Positions 33,411 through 46,590 are shown, numbered from the stretch's first letter. The stretch: DNA of 64,000 nt from Proteles cristata cristata (GCA_017311185.1 JAESUZ010004921.1:124001-188000), one strand, 5' to 3'. Numbers and translations are program-made. The notes: a model not told the origin generated them from the letters alone.

Positions 33411-33905
33411 CTAGATTATGGCCCTCCAAGTGTACCTACACTCCCAAACTTGGAACCTGTGAATGTTTCATTTTATTGGAAAAAAAAAAAAACTTGGCAG
33501 GTGTGATTAAATTAAGGAGTTTGAGATGAAGAAATTATCCTAGAATACCCAGGTGGACTGCGTGTAATCACAATCATCTTTATAAGGATACAGGAGCAGT
33601 TAAATCAAGGGAGGAGGCTCCATGATAAGAAAAAGAGAAACTAGGGTAAAATTATGAGGCAGGAGGAGGGGCTAGAAGCTAAGAAATACAAGCAGCCACT
33701 GAGGCTAAAAAAGGCAAAGAAACAGATATTCTCCCTCAGGGTCTCAAAAAGCAACTAACCTTGCCCAACACTGGACTTCAATCCAGGTGAAATGATTTTG
33801 GACTTCTGACCTCCAAAACTAGAAGAGAATCAGTTTGGGTTGTTTAAATGGACTGAATTTATGGTAAATTGTTACCATGGCAATGGAAATCTATACAATG
33901 TAGTT
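33411..33905 (+). mobile_element. MaLR-type LTR (MLT1-like)
   Basis: Landmarks: GATTATGGCCCTCCAAGTGT, GGAACCTGTGAATGTTTCAT, TTGGCAGGTGTGATTAAATT, AGATGAAGAAATTATCCTAG, ATCTTTATAAGGATACAGGA, ATTTTGGACTTCTGACCTCC, and the end AATTGTTACCATGGCAATGG. The order fits old MaLR-type LTR repeats. No internal viral genes are present. No TSD was confirmed. Confidence 0.65.
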
Positions 33906-34105
33906 TTAAAATGTGTGATAAAATGACTGAAGCATGCAGGTGTCTTTTGGGGATGTCACAGTTGTACCACATCTCAGATAGAGCAAAGGTGTGGAGATAG
34001 GAGATTATGGTTAAAATCAGGAGCTGTCAATTATTAGGTCTATAACCTTACGTGCTCAGTAATGCCTTTCAGTCTTATTTTCTTTATCTACAGAATAGGC
34101 AAAAA

Positions 34106-34319
34106 GGGGCACCTGGGTGGGTCAGTTGGTTAAGCATCCAAGTCTTGATTTCAGCTTAGGTCATGATCCCATGGTTTGTGAGATTGAGCCCCATGTCAGG
34201 CTCTATTTGCTGACAGCACAGAGCCTGCTTGGATTTCTCTTTCTTCCTCTCTCTCTCTGCTGCCTCCCACTCATACTGCTCTTCCACCCCTCTCCTCTTA
34301 AACTTTTAAAAAAAAAAGG
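34106..34319 (+). mobile_element. Felid SINEC
   Basis: GGGGCACCTGGGTGGGTCAG head, diverged B-box (GTGAGATTGAGCCCC), TC-rich body. The tail is A10 followed by a G run at 34319-34326. Confidence 0.92.
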
Positions 34320-34659
34320 GGGGGGGAAATAACATCGTCTACCTTTAAAACAGTTATAAGGAAAAAAATGAGAAAATGCACATAAAAGCACTTAATATAG
34401 TGCCTGAATACAAAATAAGCAACTAAAAGTTTTGCTATTATATCTTTGGCACATGCTTAACTTCTTGGTCCCATTCAATATGAATGTCAGTGTAGAAAAA
34501 AATCAGTAAGGAATCCCTTAATAAGAGTTAAATTTTATCACTAATGGGTAAAGCAAACCAGTAGTCAAAAGATTTAGCTGACATTAGGAACCAGGAAGCC
34601 ACAGGGAATGGAAAAGTAGAGAAAATCAAGGTGAGGCATTGATATCCAAAGAAGAACTA

Positions 34660-34880
34660 ATATTCATTGAATATTGAGTATCTCCTCTATGCTATGCTAG
34701 ACTCTTTATACATGTTTAAAGATCACAATGCTACTATAGGAAAGATATTACTATTTTATAAATGAGAAAAGTAAGGCAACAAAAACTTTCAGTTGCTCAA
34801 GGTCACACACTTTGTTAAGTGACACTAAAAATTTGAACTACAATCTAACAACTTGATAGCCCAGGTACTTGAACACACCA
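34660..34880 (+). mobile_element. MIR, long copy
   Basis: Nearly full MIR: ATTCATTGAATATTGAGTAT, CTATGCTATGCTAGACTCTT, TTATAAATGAGAAAAGTAAG, AGTTGCTCAAGGTCACACAC, and TTTGAACTACAATCTAACAA. Confidence 0.85.
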
Positions 34881-35808
34881 ATGACAGGGAAAGTCCAACA
34901 TTAAGTGAGCTAAATCCATCACTGAGGGCAGGAATCTATTCCAGACTGGCGATGAAGAGTGCCTAGTTGGAATCTAGTCCTACGACATTTGACTCTGACA
35001 TCTAAGAAAGTAGGAATTATGTCTTTATCTTTGTGTGAACAAGGTTAGCTAGGAGCTTACTTAAGCACAGTCTTTTAGTGGAAGATTTTTAGTGGAAGAT
35101 GAAGACATAACTTATCATAGAGGCCTTCATGGTTAGCATATTTGTTCTAGTAAATTCCTTTATAAGGTGAAATATCTTTCCCTAAATCATCTTTTTGGTT
35201 AATCAAAAATTTTATTTTGAGGAAAGGATAATATTCAAGAAAAAGTTTGATTATAGTCTGTGCTAGAATAATAAGTACTGTAAGTTTGATACATCCAAGT
35301 GAAAAAATGAATTTAGCTCACTCAGTGATTATGGACTTCACCTGTCATGGGTGTTGTGAAAAGAATGGATTCTAAAATTAGATTGCAGTATCTCTGATGT
35401 AAGATGTGCCTTCAACTTTCCACTAGGACAATTTTCTGTTCATGGTCTATTGTCTACTCTCCCAGTAGCTTGATTCTGTGATGAGTTTTCTGGTTTTTTT
35501 TTTTTTTATCTCTGTGTCTGTTGGTTATATTCAAAGAAAATCGACCATATTTAAATTATAGAATTGTAGGGAGTGTATTTTGTCATTGAGTTATTTTATC
35601 ATTTTATGGGGGAAAAAAAACAAAATAAAAAAAGCCACAACATTTCCATTTAGTTAAAATTTGCCTAGTTGATATCAAAGTGGTTTATCAATCATAAATA
35701 CAACATCTGCTAGAGATTTGTATACTTCTATTCATTTGTTTTATTTTCTCTGCATTTGATTTAATAGGCAATAATTTCTATGATCCTTTTCTTTCCCTAT
35801 TTCTTTAT
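34881..35808. other. Unique DNA
   Basis: A direct duplication of about 12 bases (TTTTAGTGGAAGAT) is seen at 35071-35100. A T13 run lies near 35495. Nothing else recognised. Confidence 0.4.
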
Positions 35809-36014
35809 TTAAAGTTTATGTATTTATGTATTTATTTGAGAGAGAAAGCATGCAGGAGGGGCAGAGAGAGAGGGAAAGAGAGAGAATTCCAAGCAAGCCC
35901 CTCATTGTTAGTGCAGAGCCTGATGTGGGGCTTGAACTCACCAACCATGAGATAATGACCTGAGCTGAAATCAAGAGTTGGATGCTTAACCAACTGAGCC
36001 ACCCAGACACCCCT
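35809..36014 (-). mobile_element. Felid SINEC, antisense
   Basis: Tail complement with TATTTATGTATTTATTTG, GA-rich body, head ending GAGCCACCCAGACACCCC. Confidence 0.92.
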
Positions 36015-36204
36015 GTCCTTTTGTAAAAATCAGAGCATCTACTATCCGGCTCCGAGGTAAACAAATAAAGCCATAAAATATTTATATTTCTTTCTCAGAT
36101 ATTAAGGCCATTTTCCCCAGTCTTCCAGAAATAAACTTTAGGGTCAACTTTGACATTTGTTTCTATTCTTATTTTGTTCAGTGTCACTAGTCCTATAGTG
36201 ATAG

Positions 36205-36400
36205 TGACAATTATAAGTACCACTTATTGGGCTCAATATATATCAGGAAATCTTCTAGGTGGTATACAGGTATTGAAACATCTGATATTCAAAAAATCCT
36301 AATAACATAAAAACTCTTATTTTCTTTGTTTTATCAATAAGGGAACTAAGGCATTGGAAAGTTAAGTAGCTTCCCCAGTTGGAAACTAGAGAAGTAGTAA
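36205..36400 (+). mobile_element. MIR fragment
   Basis: CCACTTATTGGGCTCAATAT, AATCTTCTAGGTGGTATACA, AGGGAACTAAGGCATTGGAA, AAGTTAAGTAGCTTCCCCAG in MIR order. Confidence 0.75.
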
Positions 36401-38249
36401 TTTTCTGGTTGTTTTTTGTTTGTTTATTTTACTGTCCTTTTTTTCTCTATGCAATCTATATTAAACACATTGGCAATTGTTTCTTTAAAAATGTCACTAT
36501 TACCATATGGTCCTCATCCTGAAGAACCTGTAACATTTCCCTAATGTGTGCAACATTAGTTCCTACCATTGGCTTATCTTCAAGATTCTGTATAATCTGC
36601 TTCATTATGCACTCTTGCCTCTTTAATATCTTTGTACTCTTTGCTCTACCACCCCAAATATAAATAAAAGTTCATTAATTCTAACTCAGAACATGTGGGG
36701 CCAGGTAGATGGATAAATAATTCAGAAATTTTGGATCTTAGAAAGATTTCAATGGACACATATCAATATACTATATAACAGCTCCATTTGCATCTGATGC
36801 AGCATCTTTAAATAAACACAATAAATACATGAATATTTTTTGCAGCTAAATATATAAATATTTATATCCCACAAAGTGGGATACACAAAGACTATTAAAA
36901 TGTTTCTGTTCAGGGCTTATTTTACCAATAAATGAGTTATCAAAACTTTCAGCTTTTAGAATTTCTTAGATTTCAGAATTGAAGATTAGGAGTTAAGATA
37001 TTGCACTATGTTCCTTATCTCCATGTTGTCTTGTTTTCTTAAATGTAACTTATTCCTACACACTCATATGTAAATCTTATTCATGTGCCAAGACTCAGTG
37101 TAAGACACATCGCTCAGGAATTGTATTCAGGGACACACCCCAGTGCATCTATTTCTTCTGTACTTAAAAGCTGGCCTACATACTTTAACATCAGATGATT
37201 CTGTAAATATTCCCCATGTATTCATTTTGGCTAACTTGACCTAAAGCATATAGGGACTAAGGATTATATCTTATTATTTTATTTTACTCTACAACAAGCT
37301 GGACTCATATTAAGAGTTTAAGTTACTGTCTAAATATTCTTGTAAGTATTCCAAGAAATTGGATTGGTTGTGTTTAACAAAGTAAATCAAGTGTATATAA
37401 AATAATAAAAATATGAAAGTTTCCTAAATGTTTAGTTATGTGTCCATCTTCATAATGTGTTATAACTTTTCTCATTTTTAAAATTATATGTAGAGATGTC
37501 TAATTATACTACATATTTTAGGATGACTGCTGTAATGTATACAAAGTTCCTGGTCTTTGAAAATAGGTAGGTCGCAGTGTGACTATTGATGAATAAAAAA
37601 TTTTGAGCCTAGGTTTCCCCATATATAAAAAATATAGCTAATAACACCTATCTTTTTTTTTCTGGAAAATACTTGCTAAATGCTCTTATTTGTCAAAGAA
37701 AAGAGAAAATGGACCTTTCTACCTACATACTTTGCCCTGTAACTTTTCAGACGTTACTTATTGGTCTTTAGAGCAATTAATTCATCACTACAGAAGAGAG
37801 CAAACTATGTTGCCTCTTTCAAATTAGGAAGATGGGTCTCTTAAAGCCTTTCAAGAACTGGTATCAGTGAATGAATGTATGCATTCACCTCATTACTTAA
37901 TATATGGTATATGTATTCCTTCTGTACAGTTTATTGTAAAGAGCTGATGTGGTGTTTGGCCTTTAAGAGCATTCACATTAATGGCAATGATTTTTTTTTT
38001 TCCCCAAAGGATGTTTATCTTCTACATTATCAAATATTCTACGACTTTCTGTGCAGTAGATTGTTTCAGATCCTTGTTTTGGTAGTAAATAAGGATAATC
38101 AAGAAAAGTTAAAGTCCAAACCTGGAGACTTGGGATAATGCAGGTGTTCTAGTAGTATTCTAGGAGAAATCCTACACAATAGGTGACAATCAAAGGAATC
38201 TAGTAGTATGTAGTCAGTGGTTGTACTTCATGCAAGAATACGCATTTAT
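36401..38249. other. Unique DNA, 1.8 kb
   Basis: 36490-36680 may hold an L2 remnant (TCTTGCCTCTTTAATATCTT). Otherwise no gene or element recognised. Confidence 0.4.
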
Positions 38250-38462
38250 TTATTTTTAAAGTTTATTTATTTATTTTGAGAGAGACAGCAAGCGAGACTG
38301 CATGCAAGGAGAGAGAGGGTTACAGGGAGAGAGAGAATCCTAAGCAGGCTCCACACCTAACATGGTCCAGCTGATGCTGGACTCAAACTCAGGACTGTGA
38401 GACCATAATCTGAGCCAAAATCAAGAATCAGACACTTAACCAACTGAGTCATCCAGGTGTCC
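38250..38462 (-). mobile_element. Felid SINEC, antisense, diverged
   Basis: TTTATTTATTTATTTTGAGA tail complement, GA-rich body, a middle lacking the usual CAGCACAGAGCC block, head ending GAGTCATCCAGGTGTCC. Confidence 0.9.
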
Positions 38463-39165
38463 TGAAAATACTACATTCGAAAGTGTATGGTTAAATTAGA
38501 AGAACATTTTGAGGGATGAATTTGATAAACAGTAAACTCTCTAAATCTCCTGATGAAACTTGAGAACCAAATTATATGCTCTGCCTCTGAAACAAGATGT
38601 TTGATGCTGAATAGATTGGTGTGCTCTTTAATTTGGAAAAGAGATGAGTTGAGCTGAGATGTTATAAAACTCCTTATCATCCTTTCTTCTTGTAACCAGC
38701 TAACATTTTACCTCTTGCTCCTTAATTCTATACAATTTAAACATTAATCTTCTTGGTGTACAATTTGACACTAGGAACATCATATACCTTTTCTAAGATT
38801 CAACTTTCTTGTCCATAAAATGGGCTATTATTAATCACATTGCATATAATTTTGAGGTAGATGTATAATGCTTTTTCTAACTAAGTACTTTTGTAAAAAT
38901 TAACTAGAAAGAAGATGACTTTGTCGATGATAAGGGCTCCATTAATGAATAAAATGTAGAGCAAAAAAGAGGAAAAATAGCAGAAGGAGTAGGAGTGGAA
39001 GTAAAACAAGAAGAAGCATGAAACATTCTCCCACTTCCTTCCTGCCTGAGTTCAAAGCATATTTCATTCATTGGTTCATATACAGAGATCTAAATACAAG
39101 CTGTATCATCAAACCCTCACACATATCCACAAGATGAGATAAATAGAGGAATACGATTTAAAATG
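38463..39165. other. Unique DNA
   Basis: Nothing recognised. Confidence 0.4.
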
Positions 39166-39169
39166 TAAG

Positions 39170-39405
39170 CGTATGGGCTATGGGATTGCAAAAACATCAG
39201 TTTAAATCCTCATTTTGACACTTGACAGTTTTATAACCTGGTATAAATTACTTAACTACTCTGAACTTTAGTTACCACATTTTTTAAAAGGAAGAAATTA
39301 ATAGCATGTGCTTTGTGGGTTGTTGGGAAGATTGTAAGAAATGAAGACTGGGCACAGGATTAATAAGATACATAACATATGATAAGTATTTAATAAGTGG
39401 TTATT
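39170..39405 (-). mobile_element. MIR, antisense
   Basis: GTATGGGCTATGGGATTGCA, TTATAACCTGGTATAAATTA, CTTAACTACTCTGAACTTTA, GTTGTTGGGAAGATTGTAAG and GATAAGTATTTAATAAGTGG follow reverse-MIR order. Confidence 0.8.
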
Positions 39406-40339
39406 GCATTTCTATCTATTGGGTTTTATTCTCTTTTTCATGATAGTAATTACTTATTCTGTAGCAAGATCATCTAAAGTGACTTATACAGTGAAAACAA
39501 ATAGGCTGGGGATTTTGAAACTGCAATAAAGCTGAATTACATAGTGTCCAACACTGATAATTCTTTTCTATATATCATATTATCTTAAAATAAAATGTTA
39601 GTAACACAAAAGTTTTAGAAACTTGCAGAATTAGTTAAAGTGAACTGTAGATACATGTCTGTGGGCATGTGTGTAGTGTATGAGGGAAGGGGCAGAGATA
39701 AGGACAAAGAAGAGTTGGATGGGCAGACCTTGGGCACACTCGATAATACTTTATTGATTGTTGAATAACTCGGTAATGAGAAGTTTGCCATTTTGTTTCA
39801 GGATTATCTTGTAGTGTTTTTGTGTAAATATGATTAATGAAAACCATCTGGGAAGCCCTAATTTTTCTTACTAATCTATTGCCATGACTTTTAGTCTGAG
39901 TTACGAAATTATTTCTCCTTCATTTTCCTCTTGAATGGGAATGAGCAATCATTCCTAGACAGAAAAAAAAAATGTTCAAAAAGTGATCAGAGGGGCTCAA
40001 CACTTGTACTAGGAGGGATAGAAGTAAACTGCCACCGGTGGTATTTGAGAAACAGCAGGAAACTTTAATTTGTGAGTATTTTGGCAAACTTCTAACTAGA
40101 ACAGAAAACTTTTAGCACTCAAATTCATGGATATAATGAACTAACCCATGCACTGAACTATTGTGCTGATTTCTACCAATTTGTTTCTAATTTATAAGCA
40201 TTTTAAAATTATATCCAAGGCCTCTTTTTTATACTGTCTAGCATGAAAAATATTGTTAAAATTAAATGAGCAGCATTTTTCTAGGTTCTGTTCATACCAC
40301 AGATGCTAGTTTTGATTTTATTTCTAACAGTGAGATTGA

Positions 40340-40680
40340 AATTCCATTTTAATATGCAGAACTGCAGCCCGGGGAGTCATAAAATACGGAGTGTTTTCAT
40401 TAGATGATGGCCCTGCACCTCTAGTTAACAAGAAAGCTGATTCATCAAACAGCAAACATCAAGACAGCATTAACTAAAACCTGGAATGAAAACATGAGAT
40501 TGGGGTGAAAATTACCTGTTTTGAATCATGTAATTGTAACTTTGGAGGAATTCCTAGTTTGTGGAATAAAACTGTTTCCAGGGATGCAAGAGTATTTGCT
40601 GTAAATTTGTTGCAGATGGTCTAGAGATTGAACATTTTCTGCATTTCAAAGGGATCTTAAATTTTATATCGGTTGTCTAA
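40340..40680. promoter_or_regulatory. Candidate conserved non-coding element
   Basis: Repeat-free text with retained CpGs (AGCCCGGGGAGTCATAAAAT, AATACGGAGTG) and motif-like TGATTCATCAAACAGCAAAC, ATGTAATTGTAACTTTGG. Inference from composition only. Confidence 0.25.
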
Positions 40681-41612
40681 TTTAAAGGAATGAACATTCA
40701 CCCTTCTTCTCTCTGTGCCCCCACCTCCCAGGAAAAGAAATGATCAAAATTAATTCTGTCTCTGAATTTCTCCCTAAAATATTTGCATATACAAAATAAA
40801 AAGTTGGAATTTGAGGCCATTTTATGCTAGTGGAATTCACAGGTACAGGAATCCTAGCTACAGTTAAAATGTCTCTATGGTTTCCAGGCAATGGATTGAT
40901 GTCTCATCTGATCATATAATTGATAATAAAAAAAAAGATAGCTTCCTTTCTCCAAATAAATTCTAATTACACTCCACCCTGAAAACAAAACACATAACAG
41001 TAAAGATAATGAAAAGCTCAATCTCTGAGATATATGTAGTTATAATTTATCATAAAACGTTAAAGCTAGAAAAAAAACCTTTAATAGGGCATCTAGTTTA
41101 AACTGTGTCCCATGGAGTTGATTCAGAGTCTGCTTTAATTGGAAAGGTAAGTTGAGAGAACAGTAGATGGGCACGCATATTTGGCCCCTAGCTCTAGGCT
41201 CCTGGCTTTCTTTTCTCAGCTTTAACCAAATGACTGCCATTTTACCTGTTTAGTCTAATAGGGTCTATTGAAGGATTTATTTGGAACATTGGTTCCACGC
41301 TTTTAAGAATGTTTCAAAACTACATCAAGCTAGTCACATTACAAATTATATAAAACTTTGCCATTGGGTGACAAGACAAGACTAGAACCAGGTTGCCTAA
41401 CTTGTTTTTTATAACTATGTTATGAAACTGGGTTATAACAATGGGGTCAGTGTTTGTATGCTCGTGAATGCATCCCTTCTGTTTATTAATCAGTTGATGT
41501 TATATTTCAAAGTCAATATTTAAAAACAAATTTTAGGATATCCATGACATCTCCCCTATATATAATGTCCTTTATAAAATCCTCTGTTCTTTTATGAGGA
41601 AAGCAACATTGT

Positions 41613-41636
41613 CAACAATAACAACAACAACAACAA
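41613..41636. repeat. (CAA)n microsatellite
   Basis: About seven CAA/TAA units. Confidence 0.9.
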
Positions 41637-42054
41637 AAAGAACCAAATTTTATACAATGGATCAAACTCAAAATGATTTCCCGGTATATGATTGTATGCT
41701 GACAGAGTCAAGTGTGAGAATTTAGTGTAATCGAAAAGTGAAATGATGCAATAGTAATGTTTATTTGTGGACTAGCAACAATCATTACCAAAATATCATC
41801 AAAAGTCAAATGATTTCACTGAATGATAATTTGGTACAGAAATATTATACTTGTGTATATATGTATGTGACACATATGCATTTTGAATACCCAATGAATA
41901 GAATAGATCAAGAACGCAGAAACAATTATTAGAATTAACTAGGAAAATGCTATGGACTGTATTCAATATGAGATGGGGTTTGGAGAGATTGATGAATGCA
42001 GGAATAGGAAAATGTTCAGAGCTGCATTTGAAGAGGAATGAAAAGAGATTGAGT

Positions 42055-42260
42055 GTGAGCATAAAGGAGTTGAATGGAATAAACATGTACTGAATACCTC
42101 CTATATGCATCAGGAATTTTCTTATACTGATGATAGGATAATGAACAAAATAATGAAGAGAGTTTGTACTCTAAGGTTCCAACATAGGTAAATAAATAAT
42201 TCAATAAAAAAGTAGAACTGTAGATAGTGATGAATACCATGAACAAAGAAAGTTTCAACA
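42055..42260 (+). mobile_element. Ancient dispersed repeat fragment
   Basis: AATAAACATGTACTGAATAC, CTCCTATATGCATCAGGAAT, GATAATGAACAAAATAATGA and ATAAATAATTCAATAAAAAA follow the same old repeat as 26065-26260. Class uncertain. Confidence 0.5.
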
Positions 42261-42890
42261 AAAATTATCCATCATTTTACATTAGCAACAGGAGGCCTTG
42301 TGCCATTTCTGTTGCTACTTTTGCTATCTGTTACAACAATGAAGTAGAGAAAAGAATCTTCTGAAGAACAGATTGAGATCTTTCTGTCCTTAAGCTTTGG
42401 GCTTCTAGTACTTTCAAGTGAGATTAAGAAAAGGCCTTTATTTGGGAAGAGTGTGCCCTATGGAGATGATAAAGTGGAATTGTTCAAGAAGAGATGGGGA
42501 TGGAGCCAAGTGGCACATGGAAAAAAAGTAACCAATCATTAGGTGTGATGGAATTCTATACACTGTAAAAAGTGAACTGAGGTGGAACTCTTTACTTTGT
42601 TCATACTTAGCATCTAGGACTTCTACTGTGGAATGGCTGTGCAGATGTCATTGGTATGAGTACCCCTAGCTCTTCAGCCTTGGAGGGAGAATCACTGAAG
42701 TCAGAATTATTTTGGGTTGAGACAATCCTGTTAGGATATCTCCATGGCTTGCCTACAATGGTACTCTATAATTACTGGTAGAAACCCTTGCCAGACAGTG
42801 GCTTTAGGTAACAGAAATAACAAGGTAAACCAGTAGAATACAGACCAGGCCCCTTTTTATATTTCTAATCCAAAGAAGCCCCCTGAGTGT
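42261..42890. other. Unique DNA
   Basis: Nothing recognised. Confidence 0.4.
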
Positions 42891-43174
42891 ATAATATATA
42901 ATATATAATATAAAATGTTAATTATATATAATATATTAAATAAATAATATATTATATATAAATTATATATAATATACAATACATAATATATATGATATAT
43001 TATATAAAATATATATCATATATTATATTATATTAATATATTATAATTATATGATTATATTATATATTGTATTATATATTTGTAATATATAATATACTAA
43101 TATTTATATATTATGTAATATGCAATTATATTATATATTATATATTACATTATATTAATATATAATATATAAAA
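42891..43174. repeat. AT-only tract (ATATAATAT)n-like, 280 bp
   Basis: Almost pure A/T, with rare G or C, made of irregular TATAAT and ATTATATAT units. A strong DNA-unwinding and self-complementary tract. Confidence 0.95.
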
Positions 43175-43252
43175 GATGGAAAATGACCTGAAAGTTGACA
43201 GATATTAGAAATTTTGTCTATCTAGACAATAAACTTATTGAGAAGAAATATT

Positions 43253-43286
43253 GAAATACTGAAATACTGAAATATTGGAATACTGC
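43253..43286. repeat. Short tandem repeat, unit GAAATACT
   Basis: About four copies of an 8-base unit, the last ones degenerate (GAAATATTGGAATACTG). Confidence 0.9.
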
Positions 43287-44339
43287 ATTTTTTAATCTAC
43301 TAGGAGTCAAAGAATAATTTATTCCTGTTACAAACACATAGATACTTCCTCTTGTTCTGTCTCTCCTCCTTAACAAAGCCAATCATCTACTGGACTGTGA
43401 CTAGTTTCCAGGGGGCTGACACTGCCGACAGGTAGGTTTAAAATGTAGCTCAAGATCACAGAGTGTGCAGCTGAGGGTATCCTCATAGAGGGACAGCAAT
43501 CTATTCAGAGACTGTTCCAGTCATAGAGTAGAGGGTTTCATCCATGGGGCAGAGAACATAGACTCTAGCACCCTGAAAACTATCCAGAGCTAGGTATGGG
43601 GTTAGAGCCCCAGCCAAATGGATAGAGGTTCAGCATGTTCACTGATTCTAAATGGAAATTGGATAGCTAGCTGGGGAACCTCAGACCAAGGATGTCTGGT
43701 ATTCTGTGTAGACATAGTAGATGCCAGGAAGACTAATACCAGCCTGTATCCACCATAGGTAGGACAAAATCCAAGTCTGATCATAGCTAAAGGCTGCAAG
43801 GGAAAAAAAAAAATCCAGAAAGTCTAGGTGTAAGTTGCTGCAGGAGGCACTAACTGTAAATAACATGACAAAAACTTGAGACTAAAATACTGGTTTGCAA
43901 AGGACATTAGTACAACATAGCTCTGGACCATCGTGTCTGGGCTTATATAGCCTGGCTTTTCTTGAGTTTGCAGTTACATGCATTCAGTAAGTTCTAATTC
44001 CTTAGCAAAATGGTCAAGTGTACTTTTGTAAATCTCATTCATTTTGACATCTCCTGGCCAGTAAACTTTCTTTTGCCTCATCATTTTTCATAATTCTGTC
44101 TTAGTTTTTTTATGTGTCTTCATATATTTATGAAATTTTTATTGTAACCAGAGCATATGGTGAATAAATTCTAAGAATTTGCCATTGATAGTAACTTTTT
44201 CCAGGAAGTTAAAATTATTTGAAATTATATTTCTGTAAGTTATACTTAATAATCTCAAAACAATCATGAATTAGAATTCTAGCCTAAGATATCCAGTGTT
44301 TTTAATAAGTTCCAGGAAAAATATATTGCTCTAAGACAG
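43287..44339. other. Unique DNA, 1 kb
   Basis: Nothing recognised as a gene or element. Confidence 0.4.
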
Positions 44340-44545
44340 TGTCACATAATAAGAGCAAAGTTAAGTCCTAGCTCTATCAGTTACTATGTATGTAACTTTA
44401 GGAAAGTTATGTTCTTACTCTGTGCTTCAGTATCCTCATCTGTGACAGAGGGATGACATAGATCCCATTATGAAGATTAGACTTTATGACATCCAAAGCA
44501 CTTTGAAGGGTACCAAGCACTTAGTAAGGATATAGTGAATGTTAT
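44340..44545 (-). mobile_element. MIR, antisense
   Basis: TAAGTCCTAGCTCTATCAGT, ATGTAACTTTAGGAAAGTTA, CTTCAGTATCCTCATCTGTG, GAAGATTAGACTTTATGACA and ACCAAGCACTTAGTAAGGAT in reverse-MIR order. Confidence 0.85.
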
Positions 44546-45278
44546 GTTTTCTTTTTTAATTTTAAATACATTGACTAATTTACAAAGTTTTGATAAGCAA
44601 TATAATATCAGCTTTGCCTTTATATGAACCCGATGCATTTAACATATAACTTAGAATGCAACACAAGATTAATATCAAACTAATAGCTTTTCAACAACAA
44701 TAACAAAAAAGTCTAGTTGGGAAATGTATTAGTCAAATTTGTAACATTATATAAATATATATACATTAACAATATTATAATGTAATATTAAAAATAAAGT
44801 GGGATGCACTCTTCTCTATTCAAATACACATATGAATACTCTCCTCTACTCAAATAAATGTATGAAAAAAATTTTAATGAAAAGATAAATACCAATAAAG
44901 GGACATTAAAATTGGCACTCATCCTGTGTCATGTGAACACAAATGGTTGCACATGCTGGGTGCAATCAGACAGTATTTATCAAGAGCTCATAGTTTTTAT
45001 TATAGTGAGCCACCTTCCCAGAATTTATCATAAGAAAATGATAGTTACAGAAATTTTCAGGATGTAAAGCAGGAAACACAAGGTATTTAGCCAAAAGATA
45101 CTGGTTGTATTTATTATGATTCATCCATACCATAAAATACTACACATACGTGTACACCAAGGTCATTTAAACCATGTTTCAAAGGAATAGGGGAGAGACA
45201 GAAGAAAGAAGGGAGAGTGATTCTGATTTTGTTAAAATTTGTGTTTTTATAAATTTTCACTTAAGTGGGTCCATATAG

Positions 45279-45280
<2 letters not shown>
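44546..45280. other. Unique DNA with a possible old LINE remnant
   Basis: 44990-45130 (CCAGAATTTATCATAAGAAA, GATTCATCCATACCATAAAA) faintly resembles an ancient L1 or L2 3' region. Confidence 0.35.

Positions 45281-45316
<36 letters not shown>
45281..45316. repeat. (AC)18 microsatellite
   Basis: Uninterrupted AC repeats, likely polymorphic. Confidence 0.97.
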
Positions 45317-45318
<2 letters not shown>

Positions 45319-46590
45319 CTGCCTCTTTGTACACACATAGCTTAGTGCTCACGCAAAGACTCAATAGAGCATTTAATGTAGATCTCTCTGGAGCTTTTAG
45401 TCAGTAGTGTGTTTTCCTCCCATCTGCTACTATGCCTAGCGAAGTCTAGCAGTCTCTGATTCCCTGAACTCTGATGTCTATCTCTTCTACTTAGGGAAAC
45501 TGCTCTGCTTTGGTTGGGTTCTCCCTCCTATGTGTCAAGATCTGGAAGATGCCTCCAGCTAGAAAGCCAACATGATCATAGGGATCATATCCTTTGCTTT
45601 TTCCTGCCCTTAGGAGTCACAATACTGCATGGTCTTTTGTCTGATATATGAAAAGAGATTTTTTTCATGTATTCAATCCAGTTTTCCAGGCTTTTCTTTT
45701 CCTTTTAATGGCAGAGAGTTGTCTGGCACCAGTTATTCCATTATGGTCAATAGTAAAAGTCCATGGCTTATCTCCCCCCACCCCCACCTTATGGCTCATA
45801 TTTAAACTTACATTCTTGTTTATATTTTTAAGCACCAGGAAAACCTAAACTTTTTAAAATTTGATATGATATTCTTGTTTGTTTATAGTCCTTGAAGGTC
45901 AGGATTTATAAAGTTCTTTTATGATTGTTATATCAGTACAGTCACCATATTAATCCTATCTACCCAATTTCATAATTGATACATCTCTTTTTTTTCCCAT
46001 TGGAACTGTAGTTAAATTTCCATAAAGAAGAAAGAATAAAACTTCTGGTCAAATGATAAGGAACATGGCATTCATTTTCATTAAAAATATTTATTAAAAC
46101 ATGACCCATTCTGGCATTAGAAACTATCAGTCTTGGTAAATACGATTGATTCTGATTATATTTATATGGCTTCTTATTTTGAGACATCATTATCTCTCTA
46201 TTAGGGCAAAAACAGTGTAATCTTGCCCTAAAGATCAACTTTCAATCAAATGTGTATTAAGCTTTTACAGACAAATGTGCCATAATTTACTCCATATATT
46301 GCCATGTATTCCATGCAACAAAAAGCTATTTTAGCCATGGCCATATTTGCAATTATTTTGTTTAGGAGTTATAGACTAATAGAGTCCAGCTTCAGCATTT
46401 CCCTGAAGCCATTTATAGGTGATTATTGCTTAACTGTTCCCATAGGATAAGTCAATTTAGGAGAGTATCAGCTTAGCAATATCATTTCAAGAGCTTTTGA
46501 AGTGAAGAAACAGGTTCCCTGTCTTCTATTTCTTGATGAATTTGCTTAGGGAGTAGAATACTTCCTTTTTTCTTATAATTTTACAGCAGT
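45317..46590. other. Unique DNA, 1.3 kb
   Basis: No element recognised. 46255-46560 is repeat-free with CCATATATTGCCATGTATTC and TTAGCCATGGCCATATTTGC and could be conserved non-coding sequence. Confidence 0.35.

Larger units (their letters stand above)
39406..42049. other. Unique DNA, 2.6 kb
   Basis: Mostly repeat-free. 40340-40680 is entered as a candidate non-coding element. 41055-41150 (AAAGCTAGAAAAAAAACCTT, CATCTAGTTTAAACTG) may be an old SINE-like fragment. A small (CAA)n lies at 41613-41636. Confidence 0.4.

Noticed and set aside
42891..43174. Replication origin or centromeric satellite
   Set aside because: Pure A/T content alone is not evidence; no satellite monomer or higher-order repeat is visible.
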